From the NCBI GenBank assembly GCA_947652115.1, contig OX393567.1:18361958-18425957 (forward strand): a stretch of DNA of 64,000 nucleotides. Direction: 5' to 3'. Origin of the DNA: Blastomussa wellsi (Eukaryota; Cnidaria; Anthozoa; Scleractinia; Plerogyridae). This document shows, piece after piece, positions 10,502 to 23,726 of the stretch; position 1 is the first letter of the stretch, and each line of letters starts with the position of its first letter. Made by a program: the position numbers and the translations under genes. A model generated the notes under the pieces. It searched no databases, was not told where the DNA came from, and saw only the letters and a program-made list of their open reading frames with translations.

Positions 10502-13500
10502 CAGAAACGTGAACATCACGCTCACCTAGTTACACTTGATAAGAATTAATACTCTGATTGGCTGGTACTAAAGCAATTTATTTCGCGCAAAGATTAGTTA
10601 TAACCCATCGTTACACATACATTGAAAATATTATAGGTCTCTATGAACATCGTGCTGTACGTTTTGTAAGAATAGCTTGCGGTAGCAACTTGAGATGTAA
10701 TTATATATTGAGTGTAAATATATTTTTAAGTCTCCGAGCTTTCAGTGTTGTAATGATTATGTGGAAGTGCTCTCTATTCTTAATGGAAAAAGCATTGAAA
10801 AAATATATTTTTGGGATATATTCCTGTAAGTGATGTGCTTGTGTCTTTTTGCGTCTATCGATAGTTGATCTCGTTTGGCAGCTACAAGTTCGAAATACTG
10901 AATGTAACTTTTGACTGTCTGATTTCTCGTGCATTCACGCGAGAGTACCTCTCTGCGTGCGTGCGTGCGTGTTTTGTGTCAAGTCCCCAGGATAACATCT
11001 TGTTCTACCAGGTAGAAAGCCGCTTGCCTCGACCGGTTAATCACGTATCTAAGACGGTTCCTAGTCGTTCGCCTGACACTAAGACATTTCAAAACTTTCG
11101 CTTGATGAATGGCACAAATATCTGCGCAACCAAACAAACCGCTATGCTAATGAAGGGTTGTGGAGATTGGATCAGCCAATCAAGAGACGGTGGGAAAATT
11201 GTTAATTTGTGATGACTTCCGACAAGCACAGAAAAAGTGCGGGAAAAGTTTGATTGGCTTAAAGGAGAGACGCTCTTGGCTTGGTTAAGTTCAAAAGTCA
11301 GCGGGAAACCTTTTTTCATGATTCAGCTCAATGTAACGATTGCAGTGATCAGTGTTAACCACACCCTTGTTGGGATATCATTGCCGCAGCTGTAAATATA
11401 GTCTCAGCTTTGCATTTCCTAAATTTGCAGTTGAAAATTTCGTGCTTGCTGTCACAGGTCAGAAATACAATGTAAAAAGCCTAGTTTTGGACAACCACAG
11501 TACGCGGGGTATTGTTTGCTTTGTTGATATACAGTAGAACCCTGACCTAAAGCAAAATATTGTGTTTTGATGGGTGATGGTAAACATTTTATGTCATTTG
11601 ACCGTTGACGGCTAATTCTAGATGGCTCAATTGATGTTTACGGTTAAACTCTTTCCATTTTTTACGGTAATTTTTCGGCCGGTTGACGGTCCAAGGGAGG
11701 TTAACGCCAATGAGTGACAGAGAAAAGCCTCTCAGTAAAGCCAAACCAGTCCATCACAGGTCACTCCCAGCATTCTGTCAGGTTGTCCAAACAATTCACT
11801 GGGTAGAGAGAGGCACTGAGAGTTAAGTGTTTTGCCCAAGAACACAACGCAGTGCCCCGGCCGGGGCTCAAACTCGGGCCGTTCGAACCGGAGTCCCGCG
11901 CCTCCCAACCCCATTGAGACCCTCTTATAAATGATAATGAAGTTTCCAGTGAAACGAAAGATATTGCGCTGACTGGCCAAAGATACTAACAGTAAAAAGT
12001 ATGGGAACAGAACCCCGGTGTTACAGAAATATTTTGCTTGTTCTCAACGTAATATCTTTGTTTCGGTCTATTTCTGCTCGCGATTCTGCCTTTCGCAACG
12101 TTCAGTCAACTTTGCCGTAACCTCTACTTGTAATCCGGGCTTCATTTGTTTGCAGTGCCGTCGAGACATCTTGATTTGTCACCCAACGTTGTTTAAATTG
12201 ATTTTCGTGCCATTAAATTGAGAAAGAAAGGAAATTTACAATCACACAGGACTTTTATCGAAAAAATCGAGAACGCTCACGCTTGACAGAGGTGGGAAAA
12301 CCGTGGTCACGTGATCGTTTGTAGCATTCTGGACAATCCGAAGCCGCGGCGCTTTTGATCATTCTGAACCCCCTTCACAGCCAGCAGCTCGCTCCGTTGA
12401 CTTGTGTCTCGTGGTTGAGTAATTTGCGTGAGATTCTCTTTTCAAGATCACTTAAGTATGACGTCAGCCAATAAAAAGCCTAGAAAAGCGTTTAATATTC
12501 GCCGGTATCCCACGTTCTTGCATACAACATTTGTTACCCGCCGAAAACTCGACGTGAAACAAAACCGTTATGTAATGCTCTCGAGTGGGATACTGTGAAT
12601 ATCCCCCTTGTGATAACTATTACATTCACCATCATCGATCCTAACAGTTGTCTCTCAATGCTACTTTTTTAGCATTGTTTTGAAGTCTCTATGTTTCGTC
12701 CCAGTGGGGATGAATCAAGGCATGTCTTTTCCCTCTTTGTAAACTAATTGCGTTTAATGTACGATAGCAGTTACTCCTTTGTCTTATTGTCTGTCTTTGT
12801 AAATTTTAAGATTCGTCAGTTACAAACTGAGTGAAGCAAGAGCTCGTTTTTTGCCTTAATATACAAGTTTCATCTGTCGGAAAGTTTTTGTTTCTTTTTT
12901 TCTTTTTGCGTGTTTTCTTTTTTATAATTTCTTACTTCTTGGTGTTTTCGAGTGCGTTTTTCAACGCCTGCTCAATGGGAGGGACAAACTTCAGGAAAAG
13001 ATCAAGAGAAATTACCTTAATGGACTCGATTTTGTAGATTTTTTTTATTGATATTCTTGAAGATCATGGTCTCGTGCACACCGCCGCAGGTGATATCAAT
13101 AACCACCCACAAGTTATTCGACGCAAAAATGTCTTTGTTTGGCCATAAATTAAGCCACGACAAAGAAATCATCATCTAATAGCGATATTTTCCATGCCAG
13201 CTCGCGACACGATCCCTAATTTTGTTTTCGGAAAGAGCAGAATGGGCGAGCAGTCAAACGTATTAGTTATTGCGTCGAGTGATGTTTTCATTTTTGCTCA
13301 TAATTCAAAATAATTCATCCGAAAATAGCAACCAAGATTTTATCGCGGTTTGAAGCTTGTGCGGGGACAATTTTTTTTCGGGATCGGAATGTTGATTTTG
13401 GTCATTAATCTCGAGCCTCTCCGTGGCCTTATCGCTCATATCTATTGCTCATCTCTTTAGTCTCACGCCGTGTCAATAAACTATAACATTCGATGCGGTT

Positions 13501-14359
13501 CCTTTCTAAACTTTTTGGTTCTTTTATTGTAAATTATCAGTGCTGATTCCTGCCGAGAAAACGCATTAACGTTCAAGCTTCATCTTTCTTTTTTTGCCCA
13601 GCAACGAGAGAGAAAAAACTAAGTAGCCTCACTTTCTAGAAAGTAGGTATGATTTTTTTTTTAAAAAAATGATCATTTTTCTTGTAGAGTGGCCTGTCTT
13701 TTTGCATCCTTTTTAAAACGCTTTTTAAAGTCTCCTGCTTATTCTAGACTTTCTTTAGCTCCTAAAATGGTGGGTTTTTTTGGAATATTTAATAAAATTC
13801 TATTCCGTGGATATTAAAAATAAACGAAAGAGAAAACCCGGCGTCCTCAAGTCTCGTGGACGGGCATAAAAACAATGAGCTTGACATGGCATTGTCCTTT
13901 TGAACCCACGATAGTTTCCTTTCACCCACATTCACTGCAAACAAAACGAAACTCCCTTTCCAAACTGCTGTAATTGCGCAAGTGGCCCGGAAATTGTGGT
14001 TCAGTTTGCGCGCACCTAAATATTTTTAAAACACATAGACAAGACAGTTCTCGAGAGCTGTGCGTTTGGGATTTTTCCTTGACTCCACCGTCGCGTAAAC
14101 AATCGTGGGCGCGCTATGAAAGCTAACGAGTAACGTCTCGATTTTCTATGAAAATATTTGCAGAAGCGATGCATACGTCTCGTGACTTGGTATAGTGCTG
14201 TCTGATAAGTAATTAGTGCGTGAGACATTTTTTGCCTTACAACCCGTTTCCGCTTTTATCAGCCAATGTGTGGTCTGAGCGCGGTTATGGATTGTTTGTA
14301 AATAAATAATTTGACACAAAAGCTGTACTTATCTTGTAAACAAACATTGCCGGTGGTCC
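10502..14359. other. Intergenic region between the myosin and the first forkhead gene
   Basis: No convincing gene on either strand. It holds a short GCGT microsatellite near 10954-10970, a diffuse stretch with repeated TTGACGG/TTTACGG motifs (11590-11700), one SINE A copy, and a perfect 8-bp hairpin (CAATGCTA/TAGCATTG) near 12657. The remainder is AT-rich single-copy-looking DNA that may contain forkhead enhancers. Confidence 0.5.
11735..11920 (-). mobile_element. SINE family A copy
   Basis: Read on the minus strand it contains TTTGAGCCCCGGCC (B-box region), then GGCACTGCGTTGTGTTCTTG and the TCTCAGTGCCTCTCTCTACC block shared by all family A copies. The head is degraded relative to the copy at 57.4 kb. 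Confidence 0.65.
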
Positions 14360-14370
14360 ATAAATAAAAG
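14095..14370 (+). promoter_or_regulatory. Promoter region of forkhead gene 1: TATA box and forkhead sites
   Basis: CATAAATAAAAG (14359-14370) is a good TATA-like box placing transcription start near 14390, about 95 nt before the ATG. Upstream are three matches to the forkhead core RTAAAYA: GTAAACA at 14095-14101, GTAAATA at 14298-14304 and GTAAACA at 14336-14342. An ATG at 14381 in another frame would probably fall just 5' of the transcript. Confidence 0.5.
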
Positions 14371-14484
14371 TCTCGGCTCCATGCGTCTCTTTCCCAGTTG
14401 CCTCAGTCTTGCACAGTTGCACGCTGTGGTGAAAACTCTTAACTTGACATTCCAGTTAACAAACGAATTCCGATCTCAAACGAA

Positions 14485-15657
14485 ATGTTTCCATCCCATC
14501 GTAGTTGTTACGCCTCGCCGTATTTGTGCCAGCCAGCCTTTCACCCCGCTCTGCCGAGCTACGCTTCGGCGTTCTATCCACAATGGGGTCGGACCGGCTT
14601 CACTGTAAACTGTCATGGCGGTGGGATATTTTTCCGCGAGCAAGAGCCCCTCCCCAAACCACCCTACTCTTACGTGGCTCTCATCTCAATGGCTATCAAG
14701 CAAGCACCCAACGAGAAAATAACCTTAAGTGGGATTTACCAGTTTATCACGGAGAGCTTCCCGTACTATCGCCTCAACAAGCGCGGCTGGCAGAACAGCA
14801 TTCGCCACAACTTGTCGTTGAACAAATGTTTCGTGAAGATCCCTCGCGAGCGCTCCGATCCTGGGAAAGGATGTTACTGGAGTTTGGATCCATCCTACGA
14901 GGAAATGTTCGAGGAAGGAAACTTTCGTAGAAGGCGAAGACGACAAAGGAATTACCGCGGAAAGGAAGAAGAAGATGAAGACGAGGATGATGAAGAGAGC
15001 ATGAGTGGTGCTGAAATAAACGCAAAATCCAAGAAAAACGAAGCAGCACAGGAACATGTGATCAAACGCTCCCTTGTGGAAGAGGGAGAGCAGAAGAGTC
15101 ATGGAGCGGCTCAACATTTGCCGGAATCTAGGTTTGCAGATAGCGCAGTAGATGATTCTTTAGTGAACGGTGAAAGCGGCAATAAAACAGAGAAAGCTGA
15201 GGTACTGTCGGTCAACGCGTTGCCACAAGAAACTAGCGTTTTGGATGTAATCCATCCTTTCAGCATTGTCAATATTTTAGGGAAAAAGCAGGTGAGAGAC
15301 AGAGCCGAAAAGCTCGGGAAGGAATCCTCTTCTATAATCGAGGACAATGCAATAGGAAAAATGCCTGTACGCATTACTGCCGTTCAGACGCCGGGTTCAG
15401 ATGTGGGCAAGATAACAGCCTCATGCGAAACCGTGAATTTTCCTGCTACGAGATTCAGTGTTACAGATCAAGCTTTCAACAGTTCAGTAGAGGGATTCTG
15501 TAACGCCTGCACAGCTTTAAATCGTAACAACACAGGAATAAACTCTTCGCTAACAGCTTACGGTTCGCATTGGAGCGTGCATAGTTCGCCGCATTCGGCT
15601 GGGATTTGCAGTCAGTGTTACTGCGTGAATTGCCGTGCACTTGGTTATACGGTTTGA
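14485..15657 (+). CDS. Forkhead transcription factor 1, FoxL2-like, intronless, 390 aa
   Basis: Sequence-specific nuclear regulator. Residues about 57-153 form a complete forkhead domain. It begins [15 protein letters not shown], has the recognition helix [15 protein letters not shown], and ends in the basic run [20 protein letters not shown] and GIYQFI..FPYY are closest to FoxL2/FoxL1, while [10 protein letters not shown] also recalls FoxG, so the subfamily is not certain. The wing reads PGKGCYW where most relatives have GKGNYW. An acidic tract (161-172) follows. FSIVNIL at 259-265 fits the eh1 motif that recruits Groucho/TLE corepressors. The C-terminus carries CSQCYCVNC. The start ATG is the first in frame after the TATA box. 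A paralogue faces it at 29369-30193. Confidence 0.93.
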   Translation: MFPSHRSCYASPYLCQPAFHPALPSYASAFYPQWGRTGFTVNCHGGGIFFREQEPLPKPPYSYVALISMAIKQAPNEKITLSGIYQFITESFPYYRLNKRGWQNSIRHNLSLNKCFVKIPRERSDPGKGCYWSLDPSYEEMFEEGNFRRRRRRQRNYRGKEEEDEDEDDEESMSGAEINAKSKKNEAAQEHVIKRSLVEEGEQKSHGAAQHLPESRFADSAVDDSLVNGESGNKTEKAEVLSVNALPQETSVLDVIHPFSIVNILGKKQVRDRAEKLGKESSSIIEDNAIGKMPVRITAVQTPGSDVGKITASCETVNFPATRFSVTDQAFNSSVEGFCNACTALNRNNTGINSSLTAYGSHWSVHSSPHSAGICSQCYCVNCRALGYTV

Positions 15658-16044
15658 AACACTAAGACATTTTAAGTACGTGATAACAGGGTGGTTATGA
15701 ACGAGAGAGCTTACAGTAACAGTTTTAGTCACGCGTTTTAATACTTCGTGGTCTGTGGTTATACGCAGTTTTTCCAAAGGAATAGCACACACATTGTCCG
15801 CAAGACACCCGCACAACTGGATTATTCTTCGGTTACTAAATGTCTCTAATTGCATCTAAACCGAATGTTACAGTTTGTGTTATTCTATTGTTAATTGCAC
15901 AAGTCCGTGTGTTAAGATATTTAAGACACGGTTGGATCAAAGAGTTGAATGTAGTTGTCGTTTCGTTCTAAGGAAAATTCTCCTAAACGCGACAGTGTAT
16001 GACCTAGAGTGGAGAAATTAAGTCTAGCATGAAAAATATGTTAA

Positions 16045-16092
16045 AATAAAAAAAATTACTTCAGTTCAGTGTATTATGGATAGCTCAATAAA
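16045..16092 (+). terminator. Candidate poly(A) signals of forkhead gene 1
   Basis: AATAAA occurs at 16045-16050 and 16087-16092, about 390-435 bp beyond the stop codon, giving a plausible short 3' UTR. No cleavage evidence is available. Confidence 0.5.
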
Positions 16093-19000
16093 ATGATAAC
16101 ATCTGGAAACTGATTTATCTTGGTCTTTAATAGGTATACTTCGGTCTTGAGAAGGGGTTGAGTGTTAAAAAGAAATACACAAGAGAAATAGAAAATGTCA
16201 CGAATATTTAATCCATCGTTTAGAACGGCACCAAGTTAAACTGGTTGCAATATTTGTTTCAGGCAAGCTGTTGAAATATGTTTTACATTTATTCCAAGTC
16301 ATTCGCTCAAACGAGAAGTTTCAGAGGAAGAAAGCTATTTTTTATTTTCTCAAAAACTATTTGAGGCGTGCCGCAAGACCTTTAGCCGAGCGACCGCAGT
16401 TGGGTTAGGCTCTTCTTACAATAATATCTTGAAATCCTATCAACTTGATTCGTCTGTATTGCGCGATTTAGCTACAGAATAAACATTTTTCTTAGCTATT
16501 TGTGAACCTTTCGTGTGTGCTGTAAATATTGATTTGGTGGCGAATAAACAAATATCTCGCCCTGTTTTCGAGAAATGTTGTTGAAGGAAAGTCGATTTAA
16601 GTAAACAAGCCAACAAGTTTTGCTACTTTATTTTGACACCAAGTGCAAAAACTTCAACAATTCTTGTTTTACAAAGACGTGAATCAAGCCAAGGCATGTA
16701 GAGATGGTTTGATGTTTGCTTCGACTATTTCCGGTGTCCAGAATTGTTATTTCAGGAACTAAATTAAGGAACGAAATTGCTGTTTTAATGTTTGTCTGTC
16801 GCTTTTCCTAAAAACGAGTAAATAATTCGGTGATTTCACAAAGAAACTTTTTCACGTTTAATCGATCGACTCCCGCATACCCTCGAAGATCGCGTCCTGA
16901 CTGATCACGTCGTTTCGTAAACATTTTAATTCAGTCAGCAATTTTATCCAAAAAGACAGCATTTAGCAAAGAGGTTTAGCACGGTTTGCAAAGACTATGG
17001 ACGTTCCATTTGTTGTTGTTTTAGCCGTCGGTTGCTTTTACCGGCTTCGAACTCGCTCTATGTCAAACTTTGAAACTCCTGTGGCCGCACCAGCGAAAAT
17101 AAAAGTTTCACAGCAGGATTGAAACCTTGAATGAAAAGGTTTAAATTAGATTGTCGGCTGCACCTTTGGAGTCTTTGTTCGCCAACAACACCTGTTTTAG
17201 AGCTATTTTATCAAAAATGTAAAACAAGAATCGACTGCAGACAAAAGAAAACGTTTAAACACCCAGGTATGTCATTTTGACCTCATTAATTCTTTCAAAC
17301 AATCGACCAACTAAACGAAAAAAAACGCCGAAATCTCGAGCAATCCGCTTATCGGCGTAAAAGCCTTGTAAAAACAAGGAATATATTGTGTATTATCTAG
17401 GGGTTTGTAAAAACAGCAAAACAGCTTCCCTGGGTGACAGCGAACAGCAACAGATTCCTAGGAGATCGCTGCTGTTTCTCTGCGGCAAAGTGAACATTTT
17501 TAAATGCACGCTACTTGAAGAAGGAAGCACAGTCCATGGTATTGGGGTCGGTTTAATTCCACTCGCTTTGATTGTTGTTAAAATTTATTTGCTAAACCGC
17601 GAGGTCAAATATAATGCTATGCCTTTGTATGAACACTGTATTGGTTAATGTGTTTGTGGAGGGAGTCATTTAACAAGTAAGCTTCTAACACCTTATTAGA
17701 GATTATGAAATATCGTCTGAATTTACTTCTCCATTTTTCACATTTCATTTCAAGCAATTTTACGGTTTTTTAACCGTGGAAGAGATGCTTTATTTAGAAA
17801 AAAATTAAGAAACTTTCTTAACTCTTAAATACTTTTTTTAAATAGAACAGTTAAATGTTCGTATTCTTGGGAATTTTTAAACATTACCAACACTGTGTCG
17901 TTCAACTTATTTTTTCGGTCAGAGACTCATCGGAGACCCAGAGGAAGGAATCGGGCGAACGAGCAAGTGGATTTCCTTTTGCGGCGATTTTTAGCCGTTT
18001 AAATTCAGTTTCCTTGCTCCTGACGATCACTTGTGACGATAATACCAAGTCGGCCCGACAAAGCAACAGTACATACTTTAAAGCCACTCCGAAGGCCGTC
18101 AGCGATTTGCTCGAAAATGCGTTGAAACCTCTGATAAGGATTGCAGTGTGTAAATCGCAACAACTAACTTGATGTTTTTGGGCACCATTTGAATTCACTT
18201 TAACTTGCAAAATGATAAATTCTGTAAAGAATTAAGAATTAATTTTAGTTTCTAAACATCATTTTGTTTTCAATTCACCCCTCACAGGAAAAATAACTGA
18301 CTACTGAAAATGTTACATCAGGAATCCTGTAACTGGCTTCCTGAAAACCCAAACCGAAACCAAAACTGCAATAGACATCTTGTCAAAACTGACAGGATCT
18401 GAAATTAATGATTCAAATTTAAGAAACTGTTTCGTTTGTTATAATGTGTATCAACGGGTTTATTTCATATGTTTATTTTGCACAGTGTTAAAATCATTGG
18501 GTAATCTAAAGCCTGGTAGATTCATAGTTACTCAGAACCTTGGCTAAGAAACGTGACTATTTAAATTTGCGGCATCGTTTTAAATGGCCGATAAACGTTT
18601 TGTTATTAACGTTTTCTCCCTCTGTCGCTTACAGATGTTGAGTATATAAAAAAGAAACCTTCAATGACTGAAATTAATAAATGCCTCTAAACGTGCTCGC
18701 GTGTATCACCCAGACAAAAACACGATTAAAACATAAAGGTGTCATAATCTACCTACAAAACTTGCAACTATTATTTTACGCGAGAAGAGAAGAGCCATTA
18801 CAAAAATAGTGAATTCCCCGCGAACAAAATCGTGCGGTGAAATGGTTTCTTCAGCTGATGGGCAATTTGTTATCCGCTACAAAACGTTCAGTTGTTTTCC
18901 AAAATAATTCGCGCACAAGAAACGTGGTAATATCTTTATTAACCAGCATTGTTTACAATTCACAAGGCGTTGTATATTGGTCTTTCCTACCTCAAAGTTC

Positions 19001-20266
19001 TGGCTGGGACACAAATCATGTACACACACAATGGACTTCCTCACAACTTGAATTTCACCGGACTCCTGACCACAAGAATATCAGAGCCTCTTGAACTAGT
19101 TTCAATTTTATAGCAAAACCGTAGGTATATGGAAAAAGAATTCACGAAGTGAGTCAACTAGATTTGTGTGTTTTCTTACTTGAAATCACTGAAATTCGAG
19201 ATTCACGAAAACTGACTAAACGAGTTTGTTTAACAAACTTGCGATGTTATCGCGGTTCTTCAGTGTAGGCAGCAGTATTTTTTCTACAAATATCGTGTTC
19301 AAATACAGCTGACCAGCCTCGTATGCTCTTTGTTCCGATGGTTTTGTGTATGTTTAGTTTTTACCTAGCGCATTAAATTTCTGGTGTCTCCTATCTTTAG
19401 CTTATCGAATCTGTTAGTGGGTTTGTTTCCTCACTGGGTTTTCTCATATCCTCTTGTGGTTTGTAGCTAGACCACCCGTGTAAAATCGACCACATTGAGT
19501 GAAGCCTTCCCTCATTGGCCGTGTTGTTTATCCATTGACTGTAAAATGATTTGAGCTGTGTTCTGAGATAGCCTTGTGATTTTCAACTGTATCTGCTGCT
19601 CGATATTGAAGCTTCATCTTTATACCATTTACCTGTGCGTTTGAGAGAGTCTTTGTATAGCAATATTGAAATACGTTTTGTCGTTCACGAGCGTCTTTTC
19701 CATGTTTGAATTAATTGCGTTTCTGTGCTGGTTCGTTCTCTTCAACAGGCAATTTGTTAGAGAAGTTTATTCTATTTAATTGAGTAAACACAAGTTCGAA
19801 AATGCTTGAGTGATTGCGTGTTGAAAATTGACGGAATGTCTTGAAGCCCTGACCTACCCGATGTTTACGGAGAAACGGGCGTGGTCATGATCGAGCTAAA
19901 AGCAAGGAATATACGTCAAAATATGAAATTTGAGAGAGAATGCCTAAGATGAGATGTTTACGTTTCATCAATGTGTCTCAAGAAACGCTCACTTTCGTCA
20001 AAATCGAAATATCATAGAAATTCATTTGCTTTCATAGATTTTAATCAAATCATTAATCCATCAATTATGTAGAAACCCAGTGGCTTTGTTAAATCCATAA
20101 AAAAGTTCTGAGTCTTCTTCGAGCGTGGAATGAGCGCGAATAACAAGTCGCACGCGACTAGCGGGTAAACCTCTCGAGATTTTGCGTGTTCCAAGCAAAA
20201 GATCTGGAAGGCCAGAATTATATGAAAAGGATACAAAGACTCTGTGCTGTTGGAATAAAGGAAGAT

Positions 20267-20716
20267 TTACAATTCCAAAATACCTTGGTTAGCATTAGGC
20301 AGACTGAATAAATTTTCCACGCGTGGCAGAACCCAACCAAGTGTTCTAGCAGCACGCGATCTTTTCTTTGCGGAGAAAATATCATTGTGATAGGGGAAAA
20401 ACATTCTAGATCTTTTCGATAATTTATATTTCATCAACATAATAAAAGACAGCACAGCTAAGTTGCTATTGTGATTCCTTCCTGCACGGCTCCGCTCTGT
20501 CTCGAGCCATTTTTTGGTCAAAACGTAAGTTAAGTCAGTCATTCTTCCTTCTTTGCAAGAGCCCTTCTTCGCTATTATCTTGAGTATCTTCCAAAAATAA
20601 TTGCGCCGCATGATGTCGCAATTCTCTGATAAAGCCCATGGACTATTGCCAGTCTGTATTATGGTAATAAAACAGTAGGAACTTTTGTTCTCGAACAAAA
20701 GTTCTTTAAAGCTCAT
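20267..20716 (-). CDS. Unrecognised 149-codon open reading frame
   Basis: An ATG-started open frame (MSFKELLFENKS...) ends ..NLFSLPNANQGILEL. No domain, signal peptide or membrane segment is evident and no homology is recognised. Its length is slightly unusual for AT-rich intergenic DNA but compatible with chance. No splice signals or promoter support it. Confidence 0.12.
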   Translation of the reverse strand: MSFKELLFENKSSYCFITIIQTGNSPWALSENCDIMRRNYFWKILKIIAKKGSCKEGRMTDLTYVLTKKWLETERSRAGRNHNSNLAVLSFIMLMKYKLSKRSRMFFPYHNDIFSAKKRSRAARTLGWVLPRVENLFSLPNANQGILEL

Positions 20717-21961
20717 CTCCACCTTGACGCCCCGAATTTCTCCTCTTCTTTATATCTCTGACACATTGAGGCCGTAAGTTTGATGACCATCGCGACAGGC
20801 TCTTGTCGCTCATGTTCTCACAGCTTGATTTTTAGTTTACTTTAGTTGTTTCACCTGACGGAAAGATCGTTACTAACTTTTTCAAGCTCCATCCATTTAG
20901 CCGTAAAAATGAGACATTAAAACTAAATTTTCTTGAGTTTTCCTTTCCTTACTTTCCTTCCACACCGATTTAACTCGTGTAGTTATTCAGCTGAAAGTGC
21001 TTTAACAAATCTCGTTATGCTTTCTTTATTCCATTATTCATCCCAAGGTGATTTAATTATTAGCAACTGCCTCCCTTGTTCATTTTTAATAAAAAGGAAA
21101 CGATTTTCTTTAGATATATTATCAAATGTTAATCTCAAATCTTGGTAATAGAACGAGGAAATTTTCTATCTGTAATCAGAGATCTCTAAATGTTTAGTTC
21201 TACCAACACAAATTATAATAACAAAAAACGAATAACTTTTTGAGGAAGCAAGAAAGTAGGTTCGTATTTTCCTTGGCAAATAGTCAGCAATAATCAGCAA
21301 GTCTCTTGCCACCATCGAAGGCTCAATCTGCTGGCAGTTTGCAGGTCAACTTGAGTCTTATAAGGTCTTGAATCCATGCCAAGACTTTAAAGCCAATTTC
21401 ATTTCAAGCTTTAATCATAAGCATGTTGTTTACGTAGAAACGCAAAAAGACCTTTCAAGGCTGTGAAGGGCATACAGTTAAACCGCAAGGCAAACAAACC
21501 TGCCTGGCATTAAAAGCCCGTTAAATTGCCCTTCATGGGCTAAATAATAGGATTGAAAAGGCAAGAATATCTCTTATTGAAAGATTAAGAATCTTTTTTT
21601 TCATTAGAATGAAGAGTTAAGAAGGAAGGAAGGAAGAAGAAGCAAGGGGATACTTTAAACAAACTGATCGATTATTCAATAGGTTAATCCTTCTCCATTC
21701 AACACTCACTGTGTTATCCTTATTCTGCCTTGTTGGAAGGTTTCCTAATCAATCATAAAACCCTCTAAAGCCCTGTTTACAATGTTTTTCCCATTTTATC
21801 CCTGGTGTGCTTCCTAATTCCGCCAGCACAGCAAGCGGAATAAATCTGCATTCTTCTGAAACACGGTGCTCATGTTTTACCAAATAAGTCTTCGTTTCCT
21901 GTTGAGTAAGATAAGCGTAAAGCAGCTCTAGTCCCACGCCTTTCATAAACCCTTCGTCTGG

Positions 21962-22120
21962 CAACGACTTATGTTGGGTTCCGTAGTGTTGACCGTTCGT
22001 TGGGTTCTACGGCTTATTTTTTTTCTTGGGTTCGTCTGTGTGACTTTTGTTGGGTTCTACGACTTAAGTTGGGTTCCGCCTGTTGACTTTTGTTTGACTC
22101 TAGTACTTATGCTGGGTTTA
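21962..22120. repeat. Degenerate tandem repeat, GTTGGGTTC-based
   Basis: GTTGGGTTCC or GTTGGGTTCT recurs four times, with a related TTGGGTTCG, spaced about 20-30 nt apart and separated by GACTT-type and TACGACTT-type spacers. Units differ in length, so this is an old decaying minisatellite. Confidence 0.5.
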
Positions 22121-23514
22121 TCATTTTAAGACGGTAACTCCGGTGGCAATTTTCGTTACGGCACGTACTGTACATCTCGCTGTTTTTCACAGACTGCTCT
22201 TGCTTTTTCGCTCCTTACATCGATCACAAAGCGATGCACAACGTAATGACCAACTAGCAGTTTGTCAAATATCTTTTGGCAAAAAACATCGCGTTTTGGC
22301 TAACCCTAGAATAGTGTTTTAGTGTCCTATGCATCGTAATAAGCCTCAAGACGTCAGTCTCGCTAGACAATCCCCAGTATTATGTCGTATGCATGACATC
22401 TCCTCGTCTTTTCAGGAAAGGCATGCACCCTTTGTCATGCTGTAGGTCATCAGCTTGTAACCCGACTTTGAAGTCTTTGCTGACTAGAAAATTTAGAAGG
22501 CTGATACAAGTAAATTCACATAAAAACATCCATTTTTCACCTTAACACAAAGACACAGTGTCGTTGTGAGAGGAGGGTGAAGGTGGTTGCTCTGATCTTT
22601 TGGTGAAAAAGCTAACAGCTTTGCTCAGTTAACTTCACAGGAACGATCAGAAATTACGTTTAAAAGTATGCATTTCTTAATCCACGTCAATCTCCCGTTA
22701 TGGTCATAAAAATCCGCGCGTTAACTTCAGCCGACTGCTTTTCGCGTACAGGAAACGATTATTGTAGTTTACCAGGTCTATCAGTGTTTAATAACTGTTT
22801 TTACCCTCAGAAAATCCTTGAAAAAAGGAACTCTCGAATGGCATTAAATGTATTAAGTACATTGCGGTTGTCGTGTTTTCTGCAACGGAGGAAGAGAACT
22901 GGTTATAGGAGTTGCGTCATCGTTCGTGCACTTTGAAAAATTTAGCCTGAATATTTCAAACTCGTCATTTCCAATCCGCTTCAATCTTCTCCATCCTCAG
23001 CCATTCTTGTTCCTTTTTGGTTGAGTATCACTCCTTTGGTGTTTTTCTTCCTTAGCAAACTATAATTTTTAGGTTTCCTACAGTTTAAGGGTAATTTGGG
23101 CTGTCGAAGAAATGACTCAAAATATCGTGACGAAGCTCCTTCAATAGCAAATAAAGCCGGCGGCAAGGATTGAATTTTTTTATAGCATTTCTTGATAACT
23201 GTGATTACACGAACGATGTTACAGGCTTTCTTCAGTGTCCGTTTCTCACCCAGTTAACAAATGGCTAACAGCAACTAGAGGTTATGTCTCGATTAAAACT
23301 TCTTGGGATGTAAAAATTACCTTCAGATCAAAAGGAAACTTGCTAAATTAAAAATGATAGTTATATGTATGCGACGCATTACAGTGCATTACAAAATTAA
23401 ATAATCGAAGTGCAAACCCCGAAAAGTTTCTCATCTTAAACGAATTTCCAAAACAGTTAATAAGGGTTAAAAAGTGGATATCAACTGTAAGAGAAATATC
23501 AAAAGTCAGCAAGG

Positions 23515-23688
23515 AATAGACCAATTCCGATATATTAAATTCTAACATGGTGCCGAGACTTAGGGGAATAAAACAAAAGAAATTATCTATTCATCCCCAA
23601 GAACCAAGCCTCGATGCAAAATCTTTTGTTTTAGTCCCCTAATCCTCGGCGACATGTTAGAATATTAATATACCGGAATTGGTCTATT
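23515..23688. mobile_element. MITE with AATAGACC ends
   Basis: AATAGACCAATTCCG at the left pairs with CGGAATTGGTCTATT at the right, and the pairing continues through TTCTAACATG and CATGTTAGAA. It is about 174 bp with no coding potential. The element at 43529 shares the CAATAGACC terminus. Confidence 0.7.
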
Positions 23689-23726
23689 GCTTGTAAACGA
23701 GGTCTGGGTGATTTTTGGGTAACTGC

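Noticed and set aside
14381..14608. 75-codon frame overlapping the start of forkhead gene 1
   Set aside because: Out of frame with the forkhead domain and its ATG lies only 11-21 bp downstream of the TATA box, probably upstream of the transcript start.
14725..15117. Minus-strand frames opposite the forkhead genes (also at 29861-30259 on +)
   Set aside because: Shadow frames of conserved coding sequence; translations have no domain.
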